Assembly: GCA_017477465.1 (NCBI GenBank)
Contig: JAFUVU010000048.1
Span: forward strand, 1 to 64,000
Reading direction: 5' to 3'
Source: Bacteroidales bacterium
GTDB lineage: Bacteria; Bacteroidota; Bacteroidia; Bacteroidales; UBA932
DNA length: 64,000 nt
Below the pieces are notes generated by a model that saw nothing but the letters and a program-made list of their open reading frames with translations, had not been told where the DNA came from and did no database searches. This document shows positions 55,822 to 63,212 of this stretch, piece by piece. Made by a program: the position numbers and the translations under genes. Position 1 is the first letter of the stretch. Every line of letters starts with the position of its first letter.

Positions 55822-57036
55822 ATGGAAAAAATTAAAATGACCACTCCGCTCGTCGAAATGGACGGCGATGAAATGACACGAATCTTGTGGAAAATGATCA
55901 AGGATGAACTCATCCTTCCCTTTGTTGACCTCAAGACAGAATACTATGACCTGGGCCTGCCTTACCGAGACAAGACTTCCGATCAGGTAACCATCGACTC
56001 CGCTAATGCAACCAAGCGCCTTGGCGTTGCCGTAAAATGCGCAACTATTACCCCTAACGTGCAGCGCATGAGCGAGTATAACCTCCACCAGATGTGGAAG
56101 AGCCCCAACGGCACCATCCGTGCCATGCTGGACGGCACTGTGTTCCGCACACCTATCACTATCCCTTCCATACATCCGGCCGTTAAATTCTGGAAGAAAC
56201 CCATCACCATCGCCCGTCACGCATACGGCGACGTTTATCGCGATGTCGAAATCCAGACTACCGAACCCGGTGTTGCCAAACTCGTCTTTGAAGGAGTTTC
56301 CGGCCAGCGCATTGAAGAAGTGATTCACGAATTTGCCGGTCCCGGCGTTATCGAAGGCATGCACAATACTGACGCCTCTATCCGCAGCTTTGCCCATTCC
56401 TGCTTCAAATATGCCCTCGATGTGAAGGAGAACCTTTGGTTCGCCACCAAGGACACCATCTCCAAGAAGTATGACGGCCGATTCAAAGCCATCTTCGAAG
56501 AGGTTTATGAGGCCGAATACAAGGAAGCCTTCGAGAAAGCCGGCATAGAGTATTTCTACACCCTTATCGACGATGCCGTGGCACGTGTCATGCGTTCTGA
56601 AGGCGGTTTCATCTGGGCCTGCAAGAACTACGACGGCGACGTGATGAGCGACATGGTTTCCACAGCCTTTGGCTCCCTGGCTATGATGACTTCCGTCCTG
56701 GTCAGCCCCGACGGCAAATACGAGTACGAAGCCGCTCACGGCACAGTTACACGCCACTATTACAAGTATTTGAAGGGCGAAGAGACGTCCACCAACCCTA
56801 TGGCAACTATTTTCGCATGGAGCGGCGCTTTCCGCAAGAGGGGAGAGCTGGACAACCTGCCGGAACTTGTGAACTACGCCAACCAGCTTGAGCAGGCCTG
56901 CTTCGACACCCTTAACGAAGGCCTCGAAACCAAAGACCTCCTTAACCTGAACGCCAACATTTCTCCTAAGGGCCTGACCTCCCTCCAGTTCCTCCAAGAA
57001 ATCCGCAAACGCCTTGAAGTGCGCCTTGGCGCCTAG
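55822..57036 (+). CDS. icd: NADP-dependent isocitrate dehydrogenase (type II, eukaryote-like)
   Basis: The 404-residue enzyme starts at the ATG at 55822 ([20 protein letters not shown]), the start pattern of the homodimeric eukaryote-like class. [17 protein letters not shown] is the substrate-binding serine/arginine region, and the metal aspartates lie in [10 protein letters not shown]. It oxidises isocitrate to 2-oxoglutarate and CO2, giving NADPH. An upstream extension crosses the palindromes and is rejected. Confidence 0.96.
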   Translation: MEKIKMTTPLVEMDGDEMTRILWKMIKDELILPFVDLKTEYYDLGLPYRDKTSDQVTIDSANATKRLGVAVKCATITPNVQRMSEYNLHQMWKSPNGTIRAMLDGTVFRTPITIPSIHPAVKFWKKPITIARHAYGDVYRDVEIQTTEPGVAKLVFEGVSGQRIEEVIHEFAGPGVIEGMHNTDASIRSFAHSCFKYALDVKENLWFATKDTISKKYDGRFKAIFEEVYEAEYKEAFEKAGIEYFYTLIDDAVARVMRSEGGFIWACKNYDGDVMSDMVSTAFGSLAMMTSVLVSPDGKYEYEAAHGTVTRHYYKYLKGEETSTNPMATIFAWSGAFRKRGELDNLPELVNYANQLEQACFDTLNEGLETKDLLNLNANISPKGLTSLQFLQEIRKRLEVRLGA

Positions 57037-57041
57037 CCACC

Positions 57042-57167
57042 CGTCATGCCCGGCTCCGACCGGGCATCTTTTTTGTCATGCCTGGCCCCGACCAGGCATC
57101 TTTTTTTGTCATGCCCGACCTGATCGGGCATCTTTATTCCGTCATGCCCGACCTGATCGGGCATCTT
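57042..57167. repeat. Four REP-like palindromes after icd
   Basis: Four units of the form GTCATGCCNG...CNGGCATCTT follow one another. The stems differ in compensating ways, for example GCCCGG/CCGGGC and GCCTGG/CCAGGC. The first two units are each followed by a T-run, so they double as plausible terminators for icd. Confidence 0.8.
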
Positions 57168-57205
57168 ATCTTCTTACTCCTTTTGGAACTCTTCATGCTT
57201 TTGCA

Positions 57206-57213
57206 TACATTTG
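57206..57213 (+). promoter_or_regulatory. Promoter of the GIY-YIG gene
   Basis: TACATTTG fits the -7 consensus and TTTG at 57182-57185 gives a 20-nt spacer. The ATG at 57229 is 15 bases downstream. Confidence 0.6.
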
Positions 57214-57228
57214 CGAAAAAGTGCTTTT

Positions 57229-57534
57229 ATGAAGAAGGGAGGATACATCTATTTTATGACCAACTGGTCAAATTCTGTTTTATACATCGGAGTTACAAAC
57301 AGTCTGACAAGACGAAGCGGAGAACATGGTGAGGGCAACGGGTCACTCTTTACATCAAAGTACAATTGTAACAAACTCGTTTATTACGAGTCTTTCCAGG
57401 ACATAGAACAAGCCATTGCAAGGGAGAAGCAGTTGAAACACTTTAAAAGGGAGTGGAAGAACCAGCTTGTAAATCAGTTTAATCCGGAATGGAAGGATTT
57501 GGCGGAGGATTTGGTTTTGGACCCGGATATTTGA
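57229..57534 (+). CDS. Small GIY-YIG nuclease-superfamily protein
   Basis: The 101-residue protein contains GYIYFMTN and LYIGVTN, the GIY and YIG strands. The catalytic arginine is in TRRSGEH, with the helix and the glutamate region (ARCYN-like EKQLKHFKREWK) downstream. It belongs to the compact standalone group (YhbQ/UPF0213-like) widespread in Bacteroidota. The biological role of these proteins is unclear. It is bracketed by REP-like palindromes on both sides (57042-57167 and 57534-57680). Confidence 0.93.
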   Translation: MKKGGYIYFMTNWSNSVLYIGVTNSLTRRSGEHGEGNGSLFTSKYNCNKLVYYESFQDIEQAIAREKQLKHFKREWKNQLVNQFNPEWKDLAEDLVLDPDI

Positions 57535-57680
57535 AGATTGCCGATCAGGTCGGCAATGACGGGATGTCGCACAAGATTGCCGATCAGGTCGGCAATGACG
57601 GGATGTCGCACAAGATTGCCGATCAAGTCGGCAATGACGGGAAAAGATGCCCGATTAGGTCGGGCAATGACGGAAAAAGA
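57534..57680. repeat. Tandem 39-bp repeats with internal palindrome, plus one variant unit
   Basis: Two exact 39-bp units (57534-57572 and 57573-57611) and a third partial unit carry the palindrome GCCGATCAGGTCGGC and the linker ATGACGGGATGTCGCACAA. A variant palindrome GCCCGATTAGGTCGGGC follows. The repeat begins within three bases of the GIY-YIG stop codon. Confidence 0.85.
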
Positions 57681-57761
57681 TGGACTCACCTGCAATCCTC
57701 CGTGCCTGAGCAGTAAAGGCGAATAATTCTAACGCCTCTTGCGGGTTTTGTTTTTGTTTCT

Positions 57762-57769
57762 TATCTTTG
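57762..57769 (+). promoter_or_regulatory. -7 box upstream of the small-gene pair
   Basis: TATCTTTG lies 14 bases before the ATG at 57784, downstream of the repeat array. Confidence 0.5.
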
Positions 57770-57783
57770 CAAAAAGAGTTGCT

Positions 57784-57960
57784 ATGCCAGAGCTATTCAG
57801 ACAATGTGCGTGGGACATAACGGAGATGCTAAGTCCATTTGGGTATAACCGTCTTATAATCAATCATATAACAGAATCTTGTCGCGGGCTTCACATGGAG
57901 CGCCGCGACTTTTCGTTTGCATATCAATTCAATCAAAATCAAATAGGCGTATGGAATTAA
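57784..57960 (+). CDS. Small unknown protein, 58 residues
   Basis: The frame starts MPELFRQCAWDITEML and ends just as the next small gene begins (TATGGAATTAAAG places its stop over the next ATG). It has no recognised domain, signal or membrane segment. A -7 box TATCTTTG precedes it with a short leader, and the overlap suggests translational coupling with the following 61-residue gene. It could be a leader peptide rather than a functional protein. An upstream ATG at 57739 is before the promoter and is rejected. Confidence 0.4.
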   Translation: MPELFRQCAWDITEMLSPFGYNRLIINHITESCRGLHMERRDFSFAYQFNQNQIGVWN

Positions 57961-58136
57961 AGAAAAAAGAAATGTACCTTCCTCCCGAAGTGGATATCTC
58001 CGAGATGAAGGCCGAAGGCGTGATCTGTGGCAGCCTCACAGACCCTGGAGACTACAACAATGGCGGAGATCCGTTTGCAAGCGGTCTAGTAGACCTTGGC
58101 GATTACAACAATGGTGGAGATCCGTTCGTATTTTAA
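57951..58136 (+). CDS. Small protein with duplicated GDYNNGGDPF motif
   Basis: The 61-residue protein begins MELKKKEMYLPPEVDISEM. It then carries two copies of GDYNNGGDPF separated by ASGLVDL, and ends FVF. The N-terminal KKKEMYLPPEVDI pattern resembles very short Bacteroidota peptides beginning with a Lys/Tyr/Pro segment, followed by a Gly/Asp/Asn-rich tail; I know of no assigned function. It has no signal peptide. It overlaps the previous small gene and is 26 bases upstream of a surface lipoprotein, so the three may be one transcript. Confidence 0.65.
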   Translation: MELKKKEMYLPPEVDISEMKAEGVICGSLTDPGDYNNGGDPFASGLVDLGDYNNGGDPFVF

Positions 58137-58162
58137 ACATTTAAACAATGGAGGACAAGACA

Positions 58163-59479
58163 ATGAAGAAAATATTTGGATTTGCAGCCCTGCTGCTTAC
58201 TCTTGCAGCCTGCAACAAAAATGAAACGGACATTACGCCCGTAGAGGAGTTATCTGACAGTAAAAAAGAAGGCATCATCATCACCGCCACATTGGCTCCA
58301 AAGACGGCTGATACCAAGGCCGTGGCCAACAACGGAGACAACAAGATTACCGTAACTTGGGCCGAAAACGAACACATCGCCATCCTCTATGAGGTGAGTG
58401 GCACCAAGTATGTGGCCGATGCAACCATCATATCTGTTGACGCCAACGGTGCTGCCACCATCGAATTCACTGTAGAAAGTGGAACAGCCGACTATACCGC
58501 CTGCACGCTGGTTTATCCCGCCAAGCTCTCGGATGGTACAACGACAGTGTATAATGACGAGCTCTCCGGCGTAAAAGATGCCGCCACGCTGCTCTCTGCC
58601 CAGGACGGCACGCTGAATGCCAACCTTGACATCCGCGTGGGCGCCGGCACCATCCAGACCACCACGCCCAGCCTGGACGTTACCATACAGCCCGTAGCGC
58701 AGTACAGCATCTTCAAGTTCACGGCTCAAGACCTCTCTGGAACAGGCATTACCCCCTCGGAATTTAAGGTCAGCGACAGCGAGGACAACGTGATTGCTAC
58801 CGTCAGCCCTTCAGCCTCGGCTTTTTACGTAGCCCTGCCCGCACTCGCAGTCGGCACTTACTGGTTCAGCGCCACTGCTGATAGCAAGCCCTATATCGCA
58901 AGTGCCAGGGTTACCTCTGCCACCTCGGCGGGCACCTACTATCAGAGCACGGTGAAGATGGCCACATTGGGCGACGTGATGGCAAATAATGGCAAGTTCT
59001 ACGCCAATGCTGCTGCCGCCACAACCGCCGGCACCAAAGCCCTTGCCATGATTGCCTACGTGGGCAGCGAGACGGGCATTTCCTCCTTGAAGCACGGCCT
59101 GGCCATCGGCCTGAAAGACGAGGACAACTATGGGGATTTCACAATGGAACATAATTGGGCCGAATCTGTTTGTTCTAAAAAAAATGATCCAGAATATAAT
59201 GAATATTACATTGCCGCCGGCCATTGGTATTTGCCCAGCAAAAATCAGTGGGATGCTATGTTTAATTCCTATGGCGGAAGCTACGGCAACCTTAATACGG
59301 CTATCACTGCCGCCGGAGGCGAAGCCTTGTCTGAGGGCTTTCCCTACTGGACTTCGACAGAGGAATATGTAAACTCAGCCTATAGCATAACCCTCGACCC
59401 AGGCACAGGCGACTACTACTACGTTATAAAAGCACCTCTGACGGAAACTAATTATGTTCGCGCGGTCCTCGTTTTTTAA
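58163..59479 (+). CDS. Lipoprotein with Ig-like N-terminal region and Lcl/DUF1566-like C-terminal domain
   Basis: The 438-residue protein starts at the ATG at 58163, with a GGAGG eleven bases upstream; an in-frame ATG at 58148 is possible. The signal peptide ends in lipobox LAAC (Cys 17 in MKKIFGFAALLLTLAAC). The first half reads as beta-sandwich, fimbrillin-like (WAENEHIAILYEVSGTKYVADA). The last third contains WYLPSKNQWDAMF, YWTSTEE and NYVRAVLVF, typical of DUF1566/fibrobacter-major-like C-terminal domains. It is probably surface-anchored. A terminator follows. Confidence 0.8.
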   Translation: MKKIFGFAALLLTLAACNKNETDITPVEELSDSKKEGIIITATLAPKTADTKAVANNGDNKITVTWAENEHIAILYEVSGTKYVADATIISVDANGAATIEFTVESGTADYTACTLVYPAKLSDGTTTVYNDELSGVKDAATLLSAQDGTLNANLDIRVGAGTIQTTTPSLDVTIQPVAQYSIFKFTAQDLSGTGITPSEFKVSDSEDNVIATVSPSASAFYVALPALAVGTYWFSATADSKPYIASARVTSATSAGTYYQSTVKMATLGDVMANNGKFYANAAAATTAGTKALAMIAYVGSETGISSLKHGLAIGLKDEDNYGDFTMEHNWAESVCSKKNDPEYNEYYIAAGHWYLPSKNQWDAMFNSYGGSYGNLNTAITAAGGEALSEGFPYWTSTEEYVNSAYSITLDPGTGDYYYVIKAPLTETNYVRAVLVF

Positions 59480-59523
59480 ACCTGCAGCGATGGACCTTTT
59501 TGCTGCCGCGGCAGCTCTTCCTA

Positions 59524-59556
59524 CAAAAGCGGTCTTCGGGCCGCTTTTGCTTTTCT
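59524..59556 (+). terminator. Terminator after the Lcl-like lipoprotein
   Basis: CAAAAGCGG (59524-59532) pairs with CCGCTTTTG (59541-59549) around a TCTTCGGG loop, followed by CTTTTCTTC. Confidence 0.8.
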
Positions 59557-59610
59557 TCAGCTCCGAGTAATATGGGCACAGACACTTCACGAATTCGACT
59601 CTATCAGCAC

Positions 59611-59784
59611 GGGGGCGGGCATGACAGAATAAAGATGCCCGGTCGGAGCCGGGCATGACGGATCAAGTCGGGCATGACGGGTCAAGTCGGGCGTGACAGA
59701 ATAAAGATGCCCGGTCGGGGCCGGGCATGACGGATCAAGTCGGCAATGACGGAAGAAGATGCCCGATCAGGTCGGGCATGACGG
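59611..59784. repeat. REP-like palindrome array between convergent genes
   Basis: Six or more degenerate units of GATGCCCGGTCGG-GCCGGGCATGACGG and GGATCAAGTCGGGCATGACGG type fill the spacer, some complete palindromes and some half-units. It ends against the stop of the leftward unknown gene at 59786. Confidence 0.8.
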
Positions 59785-59785
59785 A

Positions 59786-60316
59786 TTAGCCCAGAGGGTA
59801 GAACAGGGGTTCGTAGCGGCTGTTCCAGCTGCTGTCGTAGTGCATGCGCACTGTGCGGGCGCTGGCGAAGGCGTTGAAATTTGCCCAGGCTTCCAGAAAG
59901 AGAGCGGCGAAGTCCGTGCGACCATGCAGCTGCAGGGCAAAAAGCGTGTAAACTGCTGTGATATAGACGCAGGCGCGTTCGCGGTCGTCGGCCTGGGGCG
60001 TGCTTGGCGTCACAAGCGTGAGCCGTTGGCTTTGGGCGAAGGCAAGGTCGGCTATTACGTCGGCCAGAAGGGCCTCTTCTGACGGTTTATAAAGTTGGAT
60101 GCAATAGCGCTCTCCGGCATGTTTTTGGGCCGATGCTTCCTTGTCCAGAACAGCCAGGGGATTTGGGAGACTGCTCTCGAAATATTGGGCGGGATTGGCT
60201 TCCCCTTTAAGGAATTGGAGAGCCAGGACGCAGTAGTCCCTTACGCTGGCTTCGATGACCATCGTGAAGGGGGCATTGGGGTCAATGCGGGCTAATATTT
60301 CTTGTGCCTTGGTCAT
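59786..60316 (-). CDS. Hypothetical protein, 176 residues
   Basis: The product starts MTKAQEILARIDPNAPFTMVIEASVRDY at the ATG at 60316, seven bases after the predicted RNA start (-7 box TATATTTG at 60333-60326). It looks like an all-alpha soluble protein (AQYFESSLPNPLAVLDKEA, LFALQLHGRTDFAALFLEAWANF) with a conserved-looking DYCVLALQFLKGE. I do not recognise a family. No signal peptide. It is divergent from the 2-hydroxyacid dehydrogenase. Confidence 0.65.
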   Translation of the reverse strand: MTKAQEILARIDPNAPFTMVIEASVRDYCVLALQFLKGEANPAQYFESSLPNPLAVLDKEASAQKHAGERYCIQLYKPSEEALLADVIADLAFAQSQRLTLVTPSTPQADDRERACVYITAVYTLFALQLHGRTDFAALFLEAWANFNAFASARTVRMHYDSSWNSRYEPLFYPLG

Positions 60317-60345
60317 TAGTGATGTCAAATATACAAAAAAAACAT

Positions 60346-60353
60346 TAATTTTG
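60346..60353 (+). promoter_or_regulatory. -7 box of the 2-hydroxyacid dehydrogenase gene
   Basis: TAATTTTG fits TAnnTTTG and is followed, before the ATG at 60428, by two REP-like palindromes that would lie in the 5' untranslated region. Confidence 0.45.
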
Positions 60354-60361
60354 TGCAAATA

Positions 60362-60421
60362 AGATTGCCGATCGGGTCGGCAATGACGAATAGATGCCCG
60401 ATCAGGTCGGGCATGACGAAC
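60362..60421 (+). repeat. Two REP-like palindromes in a 5' leader
   Basis: GATTGCCGATCGGGTCGGCAATGACG and TGCCCGATCAGGTCGGGCATGACG lie between the TAATTTTG box and the dehydrogenase ATG. They would fold as two hairpins in the mRNA leader. Confidence 0.75.
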
Positions 60422-60427
60422 GGAGTT

Positions 60428-61354
60428 ATGAAAATTGTATTTTTAGACGCCATAACAATGGGCGATGCTTCCCTGGAGGAGATGGCCGCCCTTGGAGAAC
60501 TGTCCTGCTATCCCAGTTCAACAGCAGAGGAGGCAAGGGAAAGAGTAAAAGATGCCGATGTCGCCTGCCTTAACAAAGTCATTGTAGATCAGGCGTTTCT
60601 TGACGCTGCGCCAAAGCTTCGCCTGATATGCGAGGCCGGCACGGGCATCAACAATATCGACGTGAACCTGTGCGAGGAACGTGGAGTCATCGTCCGCAAT
60701 GTCGCGGCCTATTCTACAGACTCCGTGGCCCAGACGGCGTGGATGCATATACTCAACCTCGCGGGCCGCGCTTTCCACTATCAGGAATTCGTCCGCAGCG
60801 GTGCATACAGCCATAATCCCGTTCACGTAGATTATGCGCATCCTTTCACGGAACTCGCAGGCAAGGTCCTCGGCGTCGTGGGAATGGGCGCAATCGGCCA
60901 GAAGGTAGCCGCCATAGGCAAGGCTTTTGGCATGGAGGTCATCTATTATTCCACCTCCGGTACAGGGCACTGCAAGGACTATCCGAGCGTAGATTTGGAA
61001 GAGCTCCTGAAAAGGGCCGATGTCATCACCATCCACGCCCCGTACAATCAGCGCACTGCAGGATTGATTGGCTATCAGGAACTTGCCAAAATGAAAACCT
61101 CTGCAATCCTTGTAAATACAGGACGCGGAGGAATAGCAGTTGAAGAGGATCTGGCCAAGGCCCTGGACGAAGGGCTCATAGCTGGCGCCGCTTTGGATGT
61201 TTATGTAAAAGAGCCGCTTCCGGCCGACAGTCCGCTAATGCATCTGCAGCATCCGGAAAGGCTTCTTCTGTCACCGCATATCGCGTGGTATTCCCGTGAA
61301 GCCCGAGCCCGTCTGGCACACGAAATGGCCCAAAACATAGCCAAAGGCTGGTAA
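60428..61354 (+). CDS. D-isomer-specific 2-hydroxyacid dehydrogenase
   Basis: The 308-residue protein starts at the ATG at 60428 after the palindromes. The NAD-binding motif is VLGVVGMGAIGQKVAAIGKAFG. The catalytic set is the arginine and glutamate in NTGRGGIAVEEDLAKAL and the histidine in LLSPHIAWYS. It could be a glycerate/hydroxypyruvate or 2-oxoacid reductase. It is not an obvious SerA, because it lacks the C-terminal ACT domain. Confidence 0.9.
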   Translation: MKIVFLDAITMGDASLEEMAALGELSCYPSSTAEEARERVKDADVACLNKVIVDQAFLDAAPKLRLICEAGTGINNIDVNLCEERGVIVRNVAAYSTDSVAQTAWMHILNLAGRAFHYQEFVRSGAYSHNPVHVDYAHPFTELAGKVLGVVGMGAIGQKVAAIGKAFGMEVIYYSTSGTGHCKDYPSVDLEELLKRADVITIHAPYNQRTAGLIGYQELAKMKTSAILVNTGRGGIAVEEDLAKALDEGLIAGAALDVYVKEPLPADSPLMHLQHPERLLLSPHIAWYSREARARLAHEMAQNIAKGW

Positions 61355-61358
61355 CTGA

Positions 61359-62048
61359 TTATTTAGTGCGGATTCTTGCCAGTCCGCTTTTGCTTTTTAC
61401 GATTTCGGAGCACTCAAGCGCCCTGGCGTCGATGTCGCCTGCACCATTGACGTCGAAGCTGGCCTTTCCGGCTTTTCCGGAGAGCTCGATGTCGCCGGCG
61501 CCGTTAACGGAAACATTCAGCTGATCAACCTGCAGGGCCGATGCCTCGATGTCGCCTGCACCGTTAAGCTCAAAGTTAAGAGAAGGAACCGTAATTCCGC
61601 TGAATTCGAAATCGCCGGCGCCGTTCACCGTTATGGAAAGGGGATCGGCCGCAGAATAACCGGATTTGATATCCACATCGGCAGCGCCGTTGACGGTGAG
61701 ATTCTTGAGAAGGGGGAGAGTGATGTAAATGTCGAATTCTTCGGCCTTTATGTTTACGTGCTCAATGGTTTCCAGAATAAGTATGCCGTCTTCCACTTTG
61801 TAGTCGAGGTGCTGGAAAACTTCTTCATTTGCTTTGACGGCCACTTTGAACTGCGTTCCCTGGCTTATTTCCATGTCGGCTGCGCCGTTTACGGTAATTG
61901 CGTTAAAGTCCGCCAGATCAAGTGTTTTCTGAACAACGGGACCCTTGCAGATAACTCTCTTGCCGTTACCTACATTTACGCCATTTAGGTTGAAGTTGCA
62001 AGCAACCAAGGTAAGTGCTGCCAGAATGAGTGCGAAAGTCTTTTTCAT
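61359..62048 (-). CDS. DUF2807 (GIN domain) lipoprotein
   Basis: The 229-residue protein has a lipoprotein signal (MKKTFALILAALTLVAC, Cys 17). Its beta-helix-like body is built from repeated FNAITVNGAADMEI, LTVNGAADVDIK, and ITVNGAGDFEF units, the hallmark of DUF2807. Function unknown; the family is common at the Bacteroidota cell surface. It is the last gene in the GntR/ABC operon. Confidence 0.9.
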   Translation of the reverse strand: MKKTFALILAALTLVACNFNLNGVNVGNGKRVICKGPVVQKTLDLADFNAITVNGAADMEISQGTQFKVAVKANEEVFQHLDYKVEDGILILETIEHVNIKAEEFDIYITLPLLKNLTVNGAADVDIKSGYSAADPLSITVNGAGDFEFSGITVPSLNFELNGAGDIEASALQVDQLNVSVNGAGDIELSGKAGKASFDVNGAGDIDARALECSEIVKSKSGLARIRTK

Positions 62049-62049
62049 A

Positions 62050-62385
62050 TCAGTTGAATATTGAAGAGTTTAATCCGAGAAGTTGCAGGCGGTGCTTGAT
62101 GGCCGGGACGTCCTTTGCGAGGAAATCGGCCTTCTGTGCCTGGAGAATTTTATCGCGTGCGTCGGCCGATACAAAATAGCCTATGCCACGTTTATTGTAG
62201 ATTACGCCGTCGGCAGTGAGTTTTTCGTAAACTCGCATTACCGTATTGGGGTTTACGCCTATCTGCGCGCCGTACTCACGGACAGAGGGGATGCGGTCTT
62301 CTGCCTTGAGCCTGCAGGCGAGGATGTCGTCAGAAATAGCATCGACGATCTGAAGGTATATGGGTTTGTCTGAGCGGAAGTCCAT
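62050..62385 (-). CDS. GntR-family transcriptional regulator, YtrA-like
   Basis: The 111-residue protein begins with the winged-helix segment FRSDKPIYLQIVDAI and EDRIPSVREYGAQIGVNPNTVMRVYEKLTADGVI, then a short helical tail without a ligand domain. That short form is the YtrA subfamily, which controls ABC transporters. It is encoded just before the transporter's DUF2807 partner and after the permease, so it likely controls its own operon. Confidence 0.92.
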   Translation of the reverse strand: MDFRSDKPIYLQIVDAISDDILACRLKAEDRIPSVREYGAQIGVNPNTVMRVYEKLTADGVIYNKRGIGYFVSADARDKILQAQKADFLAKDVPAIKHRLQLLGLNSSIFN

Positions 62386-62389
62386 GGAA

Positions 62390-63208
62390 CTAATGTTTTA
62401 GGGTTTTCAATCTCCAGAAGACACCTCCGGCAAGGCATGCTGCAATTGCCCATGCGATAATGGTTGCAGTTGTCATGATATGACGGAAGTACTGTTCGGC
62501 TGCGGCAGGATCGTCAAAGCTTATGGCATTAGAGCCGATAGGCATGAAACTGACCACGAGAGGAGCTATAAAACTCAGCCCGAGTATGATGCCGAATGCG
62601 CCCAGAATCTTGTACTTACGGAAGGTAATGCCGCAAAGAAGGAAATAGAGGAGTTCGATGCACTCCGCCGCTATACCGATTCCGGTGAAGGCACCGATGC
62701 TCCATGTTGTCATGTAGTCGTTATTGACGCTCACCAGATTCTCGTTGATATCTTTTATGATATTCTGGAAGCTCGATATGATGGATTTGTCAACTGTCGG
62801 ATCGGCAAGGGTTATGACACTGTCGACAAGCAGGGAGGACCCTAGGAATGCGCAGGGGATTACAATCAGCGTCATGATCAGCATGGAGGCCCATTTCTCG
62901 AAGGTGGAAGCCGGATTCATGAGCCAGGCGCTGCCTTTTCTGCGATCCGTCAGATAGCCGTAGATGCGGGTGACATACAGCGTAAGCGCAAAGCCGGCCA
63001 AACCGAAGACAAACAGGCGGGCGTTCAGGGAAGGGCCCTGCCAATCACCCTTGCTGAGAATAAGGTGGAAAGTATTGTACAAAAAATAGAATATCAACCC
63101 CATGAGGCCGATTCCCACAGCCGCTTTCACATGGGCGCGCCACATTTGCGTGAAGTCGTATTTGAAATAATTCCAGAAACGCTGGAAATTGAACACTTCG
63201 TTTTTCAT
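62390..63208 (-). CDS. ABC transporter membrane protein (ABC-2-like)
   Basis: The 272-residue protein has about six hydrophobic segments (for example LMGLIFYFLYNTFHL and FGLAGFALTLYVTRI). It is flanked by an ABC ATPase upstream and a YtrA regulator downstream, as in ABC export operons. The transported substrate cannot be told. Confidence 0.8.
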   Translation of the reverse strand: MKNEVFNFQRFWNYFKYDFTQMWRAHVKAAVGIGLMGLIFYFLYNTFHLILSKGDWQGPSLNARLFVFGLAGFALTLYVTRIYGYLTDRRKGSAWLMNPASTFEKWASMLIMTLIVIPCAFLGSSLLVDSVITLADPTVDKSIISSFQNIIKDINENLVSVNNDYMTTWSIGAFTGIGIAAECIELLYFLLCGITFRKYKILGAFGIILGLSFIAPLVVSFMPIGSNAISFDDPAAAEQYFRHIMTTATIIAWAIAACLAGGVFWRLKTLKH

Positions 63209-63212
63209 AGGG

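Noticed and set aside
55768..56997. Long leftward open frame of about 400 codons opposite icd
   Set aside because: It is antisense to a well-recognised gene, has a biased hydrophobic composition that mirrors icd codons, and matches no family.
57534..57680. Possible CRISPR array
   Set aside because: The 39-bp units are directly tandem, have no unique spacers and contain a palindrome; no cas genes are present.
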